Source: Flavobacterium hydrophilum (GTDB taxonomy: Bacteria > Bacteroidota > Bacteroidia > Flavobacteriales > Flavobacteriaceae). Taken from it: DNA of 64,000 bases. Positions 49,567-57,684 of this stretch are shown here, one piece after another (positions within the stretch are counted from its first letter, which is position 1; each line of letters opens with the position of its first letter). The stretch is from contig NZ_QJHL01000001.1 in NCBI RefSeq assembly GCF_003202405.1, forward strand, positions 558,001 to 622,000, read 5' to 3'. The position numbers were made by a program, and so were the translations under genes. The notes beneath the pieces were generated by a model. That model made no database searches, was not told the DNA's origin, and saw only the letters and a list, made by a program, of their open reading frames with translations.

Positions 49567-50025
49567 TTACTTGGTTTTAAAAATGCCTATTAACAAATTG
49601 ATTATATAGATGGGGAGTCCAACAAAGGCAATAAGTAGAAATTCATAAGCCAAAGTTATATTGATTATCAAGCTTCCATCGAACAGTGGAAAAGAAGGAT
49701 TGCTGAGAAATAATTTACTGTAAAGAATAACCAGCCAATAAATAACAAAACTCCCGATTAAAATAGTAGTATGTATTAGAGTTAAATACTTTTGAAGTTG
49801 TTTTTTTAGGACCTTCTCAACCGACCAATATCCAAATCCATTGAAAAAGTAAAATATAAATAAAGCAATCGCTACATGAAGATTCGCAATTACGAAATAA
49901 GTATCATGAACATTAATATCTAAAGTTGAATCTGGATCAAATAATCCAATCAGTAAAATAATAACGGCAATAAGCCAAAACAAATGGTAAACTTTTATGT
50001 TTTTTTTAATCATACGTATGTTCAA
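49567..50025 (-). CDS. Four-helix membrane protein with a cytochrome oxidase subunit I-like motif
   Basis: The 152-residue protein has four membrane segments and the stretch 'VHDTYFVIANLHVAIALFIF'. This resembles the heme-copper oxidase subunit I signature H-D-T-Y-Y-V-V-A-H-F-H-Y-V-L, with the first heme ligand His replaced by Asn and the second kept. The other histidines of an oxidase core are missing. It may be an ancient fragment-like relative rather than an enzyme. ATG choice between 50025 and 50013 is open. Confidence 0.65.
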   Translation of the reverse strand: MNIRMIKKNIKVYHLFWLIAVIILLIGLFDPDSTLDINVHDTYFVIANLHVAIALFIFYFFNGFGYWSVEKVLKKQLQKYLTLIHTTILIGSFVIYWLVILYSKLFLSNPSFPLFDGSLIINITLAYEFLLIAFVGLPIYIINLLIGIFKTK

Positions 50026-50045
50026 TACTTTAAATTCGATGCAAT

Positions 50046-50642
50046 CTAATTACAATATTTTATAATTCTGTGTATTGATTCTTCAATCTTCAAAAAATGT
50101 TGTTGCATCACATTTTCTAATTCCAAAGTTCCGCCAAGAATCAGCATTTCTTTATGTTCAAAACGTTTCCCAAGACGATCGTCCAGCATAACGTTTTCGA
50201 TACTTTGTGCGATTCCGATTTCAGTTAAAAAATTATTCGGATGTCCTGCGGTGCAGATCACAAGTCCCAGTTTCAGTATTTTCATTTTGTGAAAAGTATC
50301 GTTTTGGCCGTAAGCATATCCCACAGAATATACCCTGTCAAACCAGCCTTTTAGCTTTGCCGGACAATCACTCCACCAGACCGGATACAGAAAAATGATG
50401 CAGTCGGCTTTTTCGATCTTGGCGTGTTCTTCTAAAACATCCTGCGGAATTGGAAGTTCTATTTTTGCAAAACCTTCCCTTTCATATTCTGTTTCAGACA
50501 TGTCTCCCTGAAAATTCATTTCGTACAAATCTGAAACCTCAAAACTCAGATTGTGTTTTTCCAGCAGAGATTTCAGGTGTTCAAAAAGCTGAAACGTATA
50601 GGACTTTTTACTCGGATGGCAGTAAACAATTAGTATATTCAT
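50046..50642 (-). CDS. NAD(P)H-dependent FMN reductase, flavodoxin fold (KefF/MdaB type)
   Basis: I choose ATG at 50642 ('MNILIVYCHPSKKSYTFQLF'), where the flavodoxin-like fold begins. The 198-residue protein has 'IIFLYPVWWSDCPAKLKGWF' with 'DRVYSVGYAYG', the NAD(P)H:quinone reductase signature, and 'LVICTAGHPNNFLTEIG'. These enzymes reduce quinones by two electrons using FMN or FAD. It is close to, but probably independent from, the membrane protein gene at 49567. Confidence 0.9.
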   Translation of the reverse strand: MNILIVYCHPSKKSYTFQLFEHLKSLLEKHNLSFEVSDLYEMNFQGDMSETEYEREGFAKIELPIPQDVLEEHAKIEKADCIIFLYPVWWSDCPAKLKGWFDRVYSVGYAYGQNDTFHKMKILKLGLVICTAGHPNNFLTEIGIAQSIENVMLDDRLGKRFEHKEMLILGGTLELENVMQQHFLKIEESIHRIIKYCN

Positions 50643-50725
50643 TTTGAATCGAATTTGGTATTGATAAATGAAAATGTAATATTCAATTTGACATTGCAAT
50701 TGCCATTGAATTTTGATATCGGTAT

Positions 50726-51114
50726 CTATTTCAAACGTAACAAAACCCCTTTACGCTTCACAATGTTTTTACAGTCCCACTGAATTTCTCTAGCTTTCTG
50801 CAGCCAGTGGTTTATATTCTCTGGATTAATTTGTCCCACAGCAGTATAACGAAATTCGGCAGCTTTAAAAGAGTCTTCATTTGAAAGCAATTCTTCATCA
50901 AACGATGACCAATCCAAAACAATAGTCGGACACTGCCTTTTAATTTGCTGTACGCAACAATTGGATTGCCACCCAGGAACCAGACCAGGTGTGCATGCCA
51001 TATTTTGTTTTCAGCTTCAGGCAGATTTGTATTTATGATTTTGACAAGTTGATTACAGATTTCTTTGTCTGGATCGTTTTGTGAATCATTGTATTCCTGA
51101 ATGACTTTATTCAT
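50726..51114 (-). pseudogene. DUF1801 gene with a frameshift
   Basis: From 51114 the frame reads 'MNKVIQEYNDSQNDPDKEIC', 'KIWHAHLVWFLGGNPIVAYS' and 'KLKGSVRLLFW', a DUF1801 N-terminal part. About 50905-50913 the family continuation jumps to the next frame: 'SSFDEELLSNEDSFKAAEFR', 'YTAVGQINPENINHWLQKAR' and 'EIQWDCKNIVKRKGVLLRLK', ending at 50726. One missing base between TGG and TCA would restore about 130 residues. Either real inactivation or a sequence error is possible. Confidence 0.78.
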
Positions 51115-51220
51115 ATAATTATATTTATTATTTAAGGAATAGAAAATGAAACGTTAAAAGTAAAGATAAAGAATTTTGTTATTTTAAAAAGTTTAGATTA
51201 CAATCAGATCTGTTTATTAA

Positions 51221-51772
51221 TTAAGATTTCTCTTGTATTTGTCTTTTTATTTTCATCCGATTGAATATATTCTTACCTGTAAAGAATAAGATTAGTAGAA
51301 GACTAATGACACCTCCCGTCATTTTAACGGAGCTAAATAGACTTGATACGAATACTCCGAAAGGAGATATTTGAGGGAAATTATTCATTAGAATTATTTG
51401 GGCTACATTTTCAAAAATGTCTGACAATGTTAATAAAAAGGGCAGAACGACATACCATTTTTCCTTTTTAATCAGGGCGGCAAGTAATAGGCTGTATCCC
51501 ATACCTGAAATTGTAGTATAAAAAAAGTCAACAACAAGCATCTTAGAGTAGAATTTTCTTCCCACTTCTCCTAATTTTTGATATAAGTTTGTTATATATT
51601 CAAAATTATAGGTAAACAATTGGTCAGGGTTTTTCAAATTATCTGAATAGTGAAGGAATTCAGGGAGATAATGTACTATTAATAAAGCTTGTAACGCAAA
51701 TCCAATTGCTAAAACAGGAAAGGTGATTTTAAATTTTCCATTTCTTAAAAAGAAATTTATTAGTTTTTTCAT
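51221..51772 (-). CDS. Four-helix membrane protein of unknown function
   Basis: The 183-residue protein has four hydrophobic helices ('ITFPVLAIGFALQALLIVHY', 'VVDFFYTTISGMGYSLLLAA', 'YVVLPFLLTLSDIFENVAQI', 'VKMTGGVISLLLILFFTGKN'). A conserved 'LSDIFENV' after the third helix may be functionally important. No family is recognised. It starts 61 bases after the Crp/Fnr gene on the same strand and is probably its target or partner. Confidence 0.75.
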   Translation of the reverse strand: MKKLINFFLRNGKFKITFPVLAIGFALQALLIVHYLPEFLHYSDNLKNPDQLFTYNFEYITNLYQKLGEVGRKFYSKMLVVDFFYTTISGMGYSLLLAALIKKEKWYVVLPFLLTLSDIFENVAQIILMNNFPQISPFGVFVSSLFSSVKMTGGVISLLLILFFTGKNIFNRMKIKRQIQEKS

Positions 51773-51832
51773 CTGTGAAATTTAAGGATTAATATTTCAC
51801 AAAATTATTTTAGTAAATTCCTAATTGTGTTA

Positions 51833-52399
51833 TCAATTGTTATCAGTTTGTATGAGCATTGATTTTTTTAAGCGGCTGAGAGAAACAGGGGTAATGCCTA
51901 AGTACGAGGCTATATGATGTTGTGAAACCTGCTTTTCTAAATTGGGATAAAACTTAATAAACTTCTGATATTTGTCTATAGCTTTTATTTGCATTAAGCA
52001 ATCGTCTCTGTTTATAAGTCTGGTCAATTCTCTTTCCTTTATGGCTTTGCCTATTTCAGATAATTTTTTGGTTTTAGATAATAAGTCCTTCAATTGTTTT
52101 GAATCGAACACCAATAACTTTGTACGACATAAAGCCTGATAATTATAAGCAGAAAGAGAACTTTGGGTTCTAAGGGACAACGTACTCATAAAACTTCCTT
52201 CCTCAAAAAAGGAAGTACTTTTTTCATTACCTGCTTCATCTACAATAAAACCTCTGATTACTCCACTTTCTATAAAAATTTCTGTATCAGTTTTGTCACC
52301 CTCCCTGAAAATTATTTCATCTTTTTTCAAATGAATTGTAGTTCCAGTATTTTTTATGGAAGACCATTCGTTTTCATTCATAGGTGTTGGAATTTTCAT
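51833..52399 (-). CDS. Crp/Fnr family transcriptional regulator
   Basis: The 188-residue protein has the cyclic-nucleotide-type sensing domain ('TTIHLKKDEIIFREGDKTDT', 'IFIESGVIRGFIVDEAGNEK') and a C-terminal helix-turn-helix ('QHHIASYLGITPVSLSRLKK'). It is followed on the same strand by the membrane protein gene at 51221, and probably regulates it. The ligand is unknown. Confidence 0.9.
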   Translation of the reverse strand: MKIPTPMNENEWSSIKNTGTTIHLKKDEIIFREGDKTDTEIFIESGVIRGFIVDEAGNEKSTSFFEEGSFMSTLSLRTQSSLSAYNYQALCRTKLLVFDSKQLKDLLSKTKKLSEIGKAIKERELTRLINRDDCLMQIKAIDKYQKFIKFYPNLEKQVSQHHIASYLGITPVSLSRLKKSMLIQTDNN

Positions 52400-52428
52400 A
52401 GTTTGTTGATTATTTTGTTTGGTAATGA

Positions 52429-52456
52429 ATCCGATTCTGCTTTCAAAATCGGATTT
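52429..52456 (-). terminator. Possible hairpin terminator after the DUF2314 gene
   Basis: AATCCGATT and AATCGGATT face each other over a short loop between the DUF2314 gene stop (52481) and the Crp/Fnr start. The minus-strand T-run is weak, so function is uncertain. Confidence 0.4.
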
Positions 52457-52480
52457 ATTTCTTGTGGATTATTCCACTAT

Positions 52481-53227
52481 TTATAATAAAGGAATTAAAT
52501 GTTCCCAGTTCAGTTGTTTGGCAAAATCGAGTGCTGTTTTCCCGTTGTTGGTTTTTGCATTAATATCAGCTCCGGAGTCTTTCAAAACTTGTATAGAAGT
52601 ACTATTTCCTGCTATTGTTTCCCGATGTAAAAATGTATATCCTAAATCATCTTTTTTGTTGATTTCCTCTGGATTTTTTTTTAAGAATTCAATCAGGCTT
52701 TCTTTCATGTTTATACTCATCGGATGCTCAATCAAATTTTCAGGTTTTTCTTTTTGGTCAGAAACGATCTGGATATCATTAAAATCTCCAAAGGCCATGC
52801 CCCATGTGTCATCATGCTCGGTTCTTTCAGTTTCAGTCATTTCAGATCGCATAGCATGTATAGTAAATCCGCCGTATGTTTTTCCCTGACTCGCAAATAA
52901 CCAGTCACTGATTTGATTCAAGGGGATTTCTACTTCATCGCCGTTGCTTATATTTGTTAGTTCATCAGGATCATTTACTAAAATGCCATAGATTTTTTCA
53001 CCATCAAAGTTGATGTCATTGATCCACATATGCTCTACGATAGTTTCATTATCAACTTCCTGAGTAAAAGCTAATTTTACACAGGCAACATCGAGTCCGG
53101 GAATGATACGACGGTATTCCCAGGATAATTCTCTCCAGAAATACTTAAAAGTTTCCTGTGCTCTTTTAAAGGCGTCAATCATTTTCGGGCTTTCGCCGTC
53201 TGCAAAAAATATAGGGGTGTTTTCCAT
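52481..53227 (-). CDS. DUF2314 protein with C-terminal ankyrin repeats
   Basis: The 248-residue protein starts with a DUF2314 domain ('AFKRAQETFKYFWRELSWEY', 'ACVKLAFTQEVDNETIVEHM', 'WINDINFDGEKIYGILVNDP', 'DWLFASQGKTYGGFTIHAMR'). It ends in one to two ankyrin repeats ('DDLGYTFLHRETIAGNSTSI', 'GADINAKTNNGKTALDFAKQ'). DUF2314 is a small regulatory-type domain seen in toxin or immunity contexts; the ankyrin part suggests protein binding. Its function is not known. Confidence 0.88.
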   Translation of the reverse strand: MENTPIFFADGESPKMIDAFKRAQETFKYFWRELSWEYRRIIPGLDVACVKLAFTQEVDNETIVEHMWINDINFDGEKIYGILVNDPDELTNISNGDEVEIPLNQISDWLFASQGKTYGGFTIHAMRSEMTETERTEHDDTWGMAFGDFNDIQIVSDQKEKPENLIEHPMSINMKESLIEFLKKNPEEINKKDDLGYTFLHRETIAGNSTSIQVLKDSGADINAKTNNGKTALDFAKQLNWEHLIPLL

Positions 53228-53323
53228 TTTATCATTTTTAATATTATATAAATTTATTTTTATTACATCAAAAAAACAATTTTGAAGTAACTTAATTAGA
53301 GTAGAAGTTTATACTTTATGGTA

Positions 53324-53360
53324 AAAAAAATCCGACCTGCAATTGCAAATCGGATTTTGT
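53324..53360 (-). terminator. Intrinsic terminator after the gene at 53399
   Basis: AAATCCGA (53329-53336) and TCGGATTT (53351-53358) form the stem, with a T-run on the minus strand. The stem sequence is the same as in the terminators at 45207 and 55840. 53228-53398 holds nothing else. Confidence 0.7.
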
Positions 53361-53398
53361 TATGGATTGTGTATATTTAATTCCTTTTATTATTCTAC

Positions 53399-54526
53399 TT
53401 AGAGATCTTTACTTTTAGTTACTTTAGGAATATAAATAAGATAATCATAACCCTTTATAATTCTCGATAAGTATACATCATCTACTTTTAGCTTGTTTTG
53501 TAAAATAGATTTCTTTAATGGCCTTAAATCAAAACAGTACCATTGGTCATCTTTTAAAAGATTAAGAAAAGATTTAAAACTACTGTTATCATTGTCATCT
53601 TCTCCTTTTCCAACAAGCATTATATGTAACGATTTCCTATAATTTGCCTCTTCAATATTAGAAATTAAGTTACCGATATCATATATATCCGTTTTTGTTA
53701 ATATAGTTTCGCCTTTTGGCACATGCACCGCACCAAATTTGAAAAGATTCTTTTTGTTTTTCCAATCGGGCATTTGGTTTAGCAAGATGCTTTTCATCAG
53801 TTGAATCCTTAAGGAATGATTTCTCTTAGTATAAATCTCTCTGCTTAACTTTAATGCTTCAATCTGTTTTCGCTCTTTATCGGAAAGTTTTAACTGCAAC
53901 AACAAATCTATTTTTTGAAGGCAATCTTCAGAAAGCATGTAGTATTTTTCTAAACCCTCTTTTGACGAACTTTGTTTGGAATTATGAAGCATTTGATCAT
54001 ATATTTCAATCACTTTTTTATTTTTCGAAGTTTCCTTTAAATTTGAAATTATCATTTGATCTGCAAAAATGCTAATTTGTTCGACACCATATGTTTTGGT
54101 ATTACGTTTTACTAAATTCTTAAACAAAGTAAATTCGGGTTCATACTCCAAAAAAGAAAAGTTTGTACTATATTCTTTAACAAAAAGATTAAGCTTTTCA
54201 GTAGACAGTGATTTAATTTTAGTTTCGATTATATCTACTGAATAAGGATCAACTTCAAGAAGATAATTATCAAACTGAACCTCATTGATAACAGCATTTG
54301 TGAAATAAGGAATTTCGTTTGTAGAGTGAGTTTCTCCCAATAAAACAGAATTAGATTGTTTTATTTCGTTTAGTAAAACATCCCATCCTTTTCCCTGAAA
54401 TGAAATGTTTTTATCAATTTGGAAAGGAAAACCATTTTTTTGAACTAAACTGTCAAGTACTATGTTTTGAGCATAATTAAAATTGGTAATGAATAATGTA
54501 AGGAGTAGGAGTGTTATTTTTTTCAT
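53399..54526 (-). CDS. Exported protein with ChaN/erythromycin-esterase-like features
   Basis: The 375-residue protein has a signal peptide ('MKKITLLLLTLFITNFNYAQ') and a core with 'QSNSVLLGETHSTNEIPYFT', 'FDNYLLEVDPYSVDIIETKI' and 'KFGAVHVPKGETILTKTDIY'. The G-E-T/x-H pattern with a following E-V-D resembles the ChaN/TraB/EreA superfamily, which includes heme-binding and esterase-like proteins. The histidine and glutamate positions are consistent. It begins 46 bases after site K and has a terminator downstream. Confidence 0.68.
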   Translation of the reverse strand: MKKITLLLLTLFITNFNYAQNIVLDSLVQKNGFPFQIDKNISFQGKGWDVLLNEIKQSNSVLLGETHSTNEIPYFTNAVINEVQFDNYLLEVDPYSVDIIETKIKSLSTEKLNLFVKEYSTNFSFLEYEPEFTLFKNLVKRNTKTYGVEQISIFADQMIISNLKETSKNKKVIEIYDQMLHNSKQSSSKEGLEKYYMLSEDCLQKIDLLLQLKLSDKERKQIEALKLSREIYTKRNHSLRIQLMKSILLNQMPDWKNKKNLFKFGAVHVPKGETILTKTDIYDIGNLISNIEEANYRKSLHIMLVGKGEDDNDNSSFKSFLNLLKDDQWYCFDLRPLKKSILQNKLKVDDVYLSRIIKGYDYLIYIPKVTKSKDL

Positions 54527-54572
54527 TTGGTATTATCTTTTTTCATTTTGTTTATTGAAGTTGTTTTTACTA

Positions 54573-54711
54573 GCGTATAACGTTAGACCGCTAGCCGTAG
54601 GTGTGTAAAAGCGGGCTGATTTCTCTATGCCACCATACAGTTTTTTCGTGAAGAAAAAACGCCAACCGCACAAGCACCAGCACATACCGCTAAAGGCGGT
54701 TGTGTGCAGTG
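54573..54711. repeat. Isolated integron-like site K
   Basis: The left end GCGTATAAC (54573-54581) and the right end TTGTGTGCA (54700-54708) have the AAC/GTT polarity of the array sites. The right end matches, as reverse complement, TGCACACAA at 55540-55548, upstream of the next genes. The interior pairs GGTGTGT with ACATACC, and contains the hairpin ACCGCTAAAGGCGGT. The body is unlike sites A-J, so this is a separate family with the same end logic. Only one such site is seen here. Confidence 0.58.
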
Positions 54712-54724
54712 ACATTTGCACGAA

Positions 54725-55309
54725 TTAGTTTTTTTTCAGTAATTTTGCCCTTAATTCCCAGACTACTTTTTTAGTTTCATCTAAAATTTCAATCGCTTTT
54801 TCTGTATCAGTTTTTAGTTTTTTGAAGTCAGATGATTTTATATCTTTTGCCATCAATACGTGCATTCTTGCTTTTTCAGTAAAAAGCCCTTCGTCAACGC
54901 TGTTTAAATCTAATTTTCCAAGTTTTTCACTATTATCATTTATAAGTGATTTGAGCATTCTTATGTTATTTTCGAGATCATTTGCTGACGAGGTAACGTC
55001 AGACACTTTACTTGAGAGAGTAGTAGTTTCACCTTTCTCAACTAAAATTATTATTTTTCTTTTCGCTATGCATATATATTCCAAATCTGAGCCCAAATAC
55101 CCAAGTCGAAGGATGCATTCGTCTATTTTTTCTTCTTCAATTAAGTTTTTATACTCTTGGTTCAATTTTTTCACCCAATTATTGATGCTTAGTATCCCGC
55201 TAAAAATCGATGAATTACTCATTTGATCTTTATTAGTGTTGGGTTGTGCACTACTTTTTGACATGACGAAAAAGAAAGATATCATTACTATTAAAAGTTT
55301 TGTTTTCAT
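54725..55309 (-). CDS. Secreted helical protein of unknown function, cassette cargo
   Basis: The 194-residue protein has a signal peptide ('MKTKLLIVMISFFFVMSKSS') and a charged helical mature part with possible coiled coils ('NQEYKNLIEEEKIDECILRL', 'SANDLENNIRMLKSLINDNS', 'KLKTDTEKAIEILDETKKVV'). I recognise no family. Its start overlaps the stop of a small membrane protein gene (ATGA), so the pair is coupled. Both lie within one cassette bounded by site K and the tag at 55540. Confidence 0.68.
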   Translation of the reverse strand: MKTKLLIVMISFFFVMSKSSAQPNTNKDQMSNSSIFSGILSINNWVKKLNQEYKNLIEEEKIDECILRLGYLGSDLEYICIAKRKIIILVEKGETTTLSSKVSDVTSSANDLENNIRMLKSLINDNSEKLGKLDLNSVDEGLFTEKARMHVLMAKDIKSSDFKKLKTDTEKAIEILDETKKVVWELRAKLLKKN

Positions 55310-55509
55310 ATTTTGGCTGGCTTTTTTTGATTATATAATATAAATAGTAGTCCAATACATATAAGCAGGATGGGTATAAAAAGATATTCTATCCCTGAGT
55401 TATCGAAGCCTTTTTCCCAAATTCTTTTTAAAATATACCATTTAAGAGAGAGTCGGATAATTCCGTTAACAAGTAAAATATATCCGATAATTTGTTTAGT
55501 AAGCCTCAT
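55306..55509 (-). CDS. Small two-helix membrane protein, cassette cargo
   Basis: ATG at 55509 gives a 67-residue protein with two membrane helices ('LTKQIIGYILLVNGIIRLSL', 'IEYLFIPILLICIGLLFILY'). The longer frame reaching 55548 would start inside the cassette end. It precedes the secreted protein gene at 54725 with an ATGA overlap. Function is unknown. Confidence 0.6.
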   Translation of the reverse strand: MRLTKQIIGYILLVNGIIRLSLKWYILKRIWEKGFDNSGIEYLFIPILLICIGLLFILYNQKKPAKI

Positions 55510-55539
55510 TTTGTTTCTTTTAAGGTTTATAGAAGACAA

Positions 55540-55548
55540 TGCACACAA
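55540..55548. other. Outer end of the isolated cassette (partner of site K)
   Basis: TGCACACAA here is the reverse complement of TTGTGTGCA at the other end of the two-gene unit (54700-54708). The flanking base is T where array cassettes have the G of GTT, so it may be an insertion at a non-standard target. The 55549-55910 gap otherwise contains repeat copy 2 and a terminator. Confidence 0.5.
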
Positions 55549-55724
55549 ATTGTATGTTTACCTGACAACATTAAACTTATCTACCTAAAATTAGGTGGCT
55601 GTGTCTGAAAAATGTCAGATTTTATTGTCATCAAATATATAATAATTTCTTATAAATCCTCAAAAAGTATTATTGATTAATCAGGCGTTTTTAGTGCTTA
55701 AAAAAGAGTAATTCAATCATGAAA

Positions 55725-55835
55725 CCGGATGCCGCATGAGGGATAGCAGCGATATCTCCCGATTTAGAAAAACAAGGCTTTTTAGCCGTAGTTTTTGTTA
55801 GCGAATAGCCCGACCCGCTTTTTCTGCGGGGCATG
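55725..55835. repeat. Flavobacterial intergenic repeat, copy 2
   Basis: It matches copy 1 (45085) over most of its length: GCATGAGGGATAGCAGCG, TATCTCCCGATTTAGAAAAA and GCGAATAGCCCGACCCGC. The end forms a hairpin (CCCGCTTTTTCTGCGGG). In both places the repeat lies directly beyond the terminator of a minus-strand gene. Confidence 0.68.
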
Positions 55836-55839
55836 CCCA

Positions 55840-55876
55840 TAAAAAAATCCGACTTGCTTCCACAAATCGGATTTTT
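55840..55876 (-). terminator. Intrinsic terminator after lpdA
   Basis: AAATCCGA (55846-55853) and TCGGATTT (55867-55874) form the stem and both sides have T/A runs. It lies 35 bases after the lpdA stop on the minus strand. Confidence 0.75.
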
Positions 55877-55910
55877 TGAATTGAATTATATATAACCTAA
55901 AAGGTATGTA

Positions 55911-57299
55911 TTACAAGTGAATTACTTCGCCGTAAGCATCTGCAACTGCTTCCATTACTGCCTCGCTCATAGTTGGGTGAGGGTGGATGGATTTTAAGAT
56001 TTCATGACCTGTAGTTTCCAGTTTACGGGCTACAACTGCTTCAGCAATCATATCTGTAACTCCGGCACCAATCATGTGGCATCCTAACCATTCTCCGTAT
56101 TTAGCATCGAAGATTACTTTTACGAATCCGTCAGCATTTCCGGCAGCTTTTGCTTTTCCTGAAGCAGAGAATGGGAATTTACCAATTTTTAATTCGTATC
56201 CTTTTTCTTTAGCCTGTTTTTCAGTTAAACCTACAGAAGCAATTTCAGGAGTTGCATACGTACAACCCGGAACGTTTCCGTAATCGATTGGGTCTACGTG
56301 TAAACCTTTGATTTTTTCCACACAGTTGATTCCTTCAGCAGAAGCTACGTGAGCCAAAGCCTGCCCAGGAGTAACGTCACCAATGGCGTAGTAACCAGGA
56401 ATATTTGTTGCGTTGTAAGCGTTTACTAAGATTTTATCACGGTCTACAGCAATACCCACTTCTTCTAAACCGATATTTTCGATGTTTGTTTTGATTCCAA
56501 CTGCAGAAAGTACGATGTCAGCTTCAAGGATTTCTTCTCCTTTAGCTGTTTTTACAGTTGCTTTAACACCAGCTCCTGAAGTATCTAATTTCTCAACAGA
56601 TGAATTGGTCATTACTTTGATACCTGCTTTTTTCAAAGATTTTTCAAATTGTTTTGAGATATCTTCGTCTTCTACCGGTACTACGTTTGGCATAAATTCT
56701 ACAATAGTAACATCTGTTCCCATTGAGTTGTAAAAGTGAGCAAACTCAACTCCAATAGCTCCGGAACCTACAATAATCATAGATTTTGGCTGTGTTGGCA
56801 ACGTCATTGCCTGACGGTAACCAATTACTTTTACACCATCCTGAGGTAAGTTTGGTAACTCACGAGAGCGAGCTCCTGTAGCGATGATAATGTGGTCTGC
56901 ACTATATTCTGTAACTTTATTGTCTTTGTCTGTAACGTCAAGTTTTTTTCCCGGTTTAAGTTTTCCGAAACCTTCAATAACGTCGATTTTGTTTTTTTTC
57001 ATCAGGAAAGTAACTCCTTTGCTCATTCCTTCAGCAACTCCACGGCTGCGTTGTACTACTGCAGAGAAATCTTTGTCAAACTCAGAAACTGTCAATCCGT
57101 AATCAGAAGCATGTTTTAGGTAATCAAAAACCTGAGCCGATTTTAGTAATGCTTTTGTTGGGATACATCCCCAGTTTAAACATACACCACCTAAGTTTTC
57201 TTTTTCAACTACAGCTACTTTAAAGCCCAATTGTGATGCTCTAATCGCAGTAACATATCCGCCAGGACCACTTCCTAAAACAATAACGTCGTATTTCAT
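55911..57299 (-). CDS. lpdA: Dihydrolipoyl dehydrogenase
   Basis: The 462-residue flavoprotein is the E3 component of 2-oxoacid dehydrogenase complexes, reoxidising lipoyl groups with NAD+. It has the FAD start 'YDVIVLGSGPGGYVTAIRAS', the redox pair Cys40 and Cys45 in 'GGVCLNWGCIPTK', the NAD motif 'MIIVGSGAIGVEFAHFYNSM', 'YYAIGDVTPGQALAHVASAE' and the C-terminal catalytic 'HPHPTMSEAVMEA'. It is a single gene and is followed by a terminator. Confidence 0.97.
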   Translation of the reverse strand: MKYDVIVLGSGPGGYVTAIRASQLGFKVAVVEKENLGGVCLNWGCIPTKALLKSAQVFDYLKHASDYGLTVSEFDKDFSAVVQRSRGVAEGMSKGVTFLMKKNKIDVIEGFGKLKPGKKLDVTDKDNKVTEYSADHIIIATGARSRELPNLPQDGVKVIGYRQAMTLPTQPKSMIIVGSGAIGVEFAHFYNSMGTDVTIVEFMPNVVPVEDEDISKQFEKSLKKAGIKVMTNSSVEKLDTSGAGVKATVKTAKGEEILEADIVLSAVGIKTNIENIGLEEVGIAVDRDKILVNAYNATNIPGYYAIGDVTPGQALAHVASAEGINCVEKIKGLHVDPIDYGNVPGCTYATPEIASVGLTEKQAKEKGYELKIGKFPFSASGKAKAAGNADGFVKVIFDAKYGEWLGCHMIGAGVTDMIAEAVVARKLETTGHEILKSIHPHPTMSEAVMEAVADAYGEVIHL

Positions 57300-57684
57300 T
57301 TTTTGCTTATTTATTTGTTATTTGTAAAAATGCAGTCGCCAACGCTCGTGTCATTTTTTTGGTTTTTAGTTTTAAATGCCGAAAATGAGTTTATAATTCC
57401 GAAACTCACTTTCCGATTTTTCTTTGTTATTTGTGCTTGCGAATTTAAGGATTTATTTTAAAAAATAGTTCAAAAATTTATTTTTACCGCTTATTGCTTT
57501 GGCTTTTTCACAGAAATCCAATGAATTGTTAATTGCAAATTGTGAATTATGAACTGTAAGTGGAAATTTTGAAGATAAATCTGAAAAATGAACTGTTTCC
57601 AAAAAAACAAAGTCCAAGGAACTTTTACAGCTCTTAGACTTTGCTCAGCGTGATATCATTAATAATACTATTAACAATTCACAA
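57300..57684. other. Intergenic region upstream of lpdA
   Basis: These 385 bases have no supported gene. I see no clear TAnnTTTG box, riboswitch or repeat. Two A/T-rich words around 57525 and 57660 (AATTGTTAATTGC, AACAATTCACAATTAAA) are loosely alike but not informative. Confidence 0.5.

Noticed and set aside
54533..54721. 62-residue minus-strand open frame
   Set aside because: It lies across the folded site K, has a composition unlike neighbouring proteins and no plausible leader. The frame is a by-product of the palindrome.
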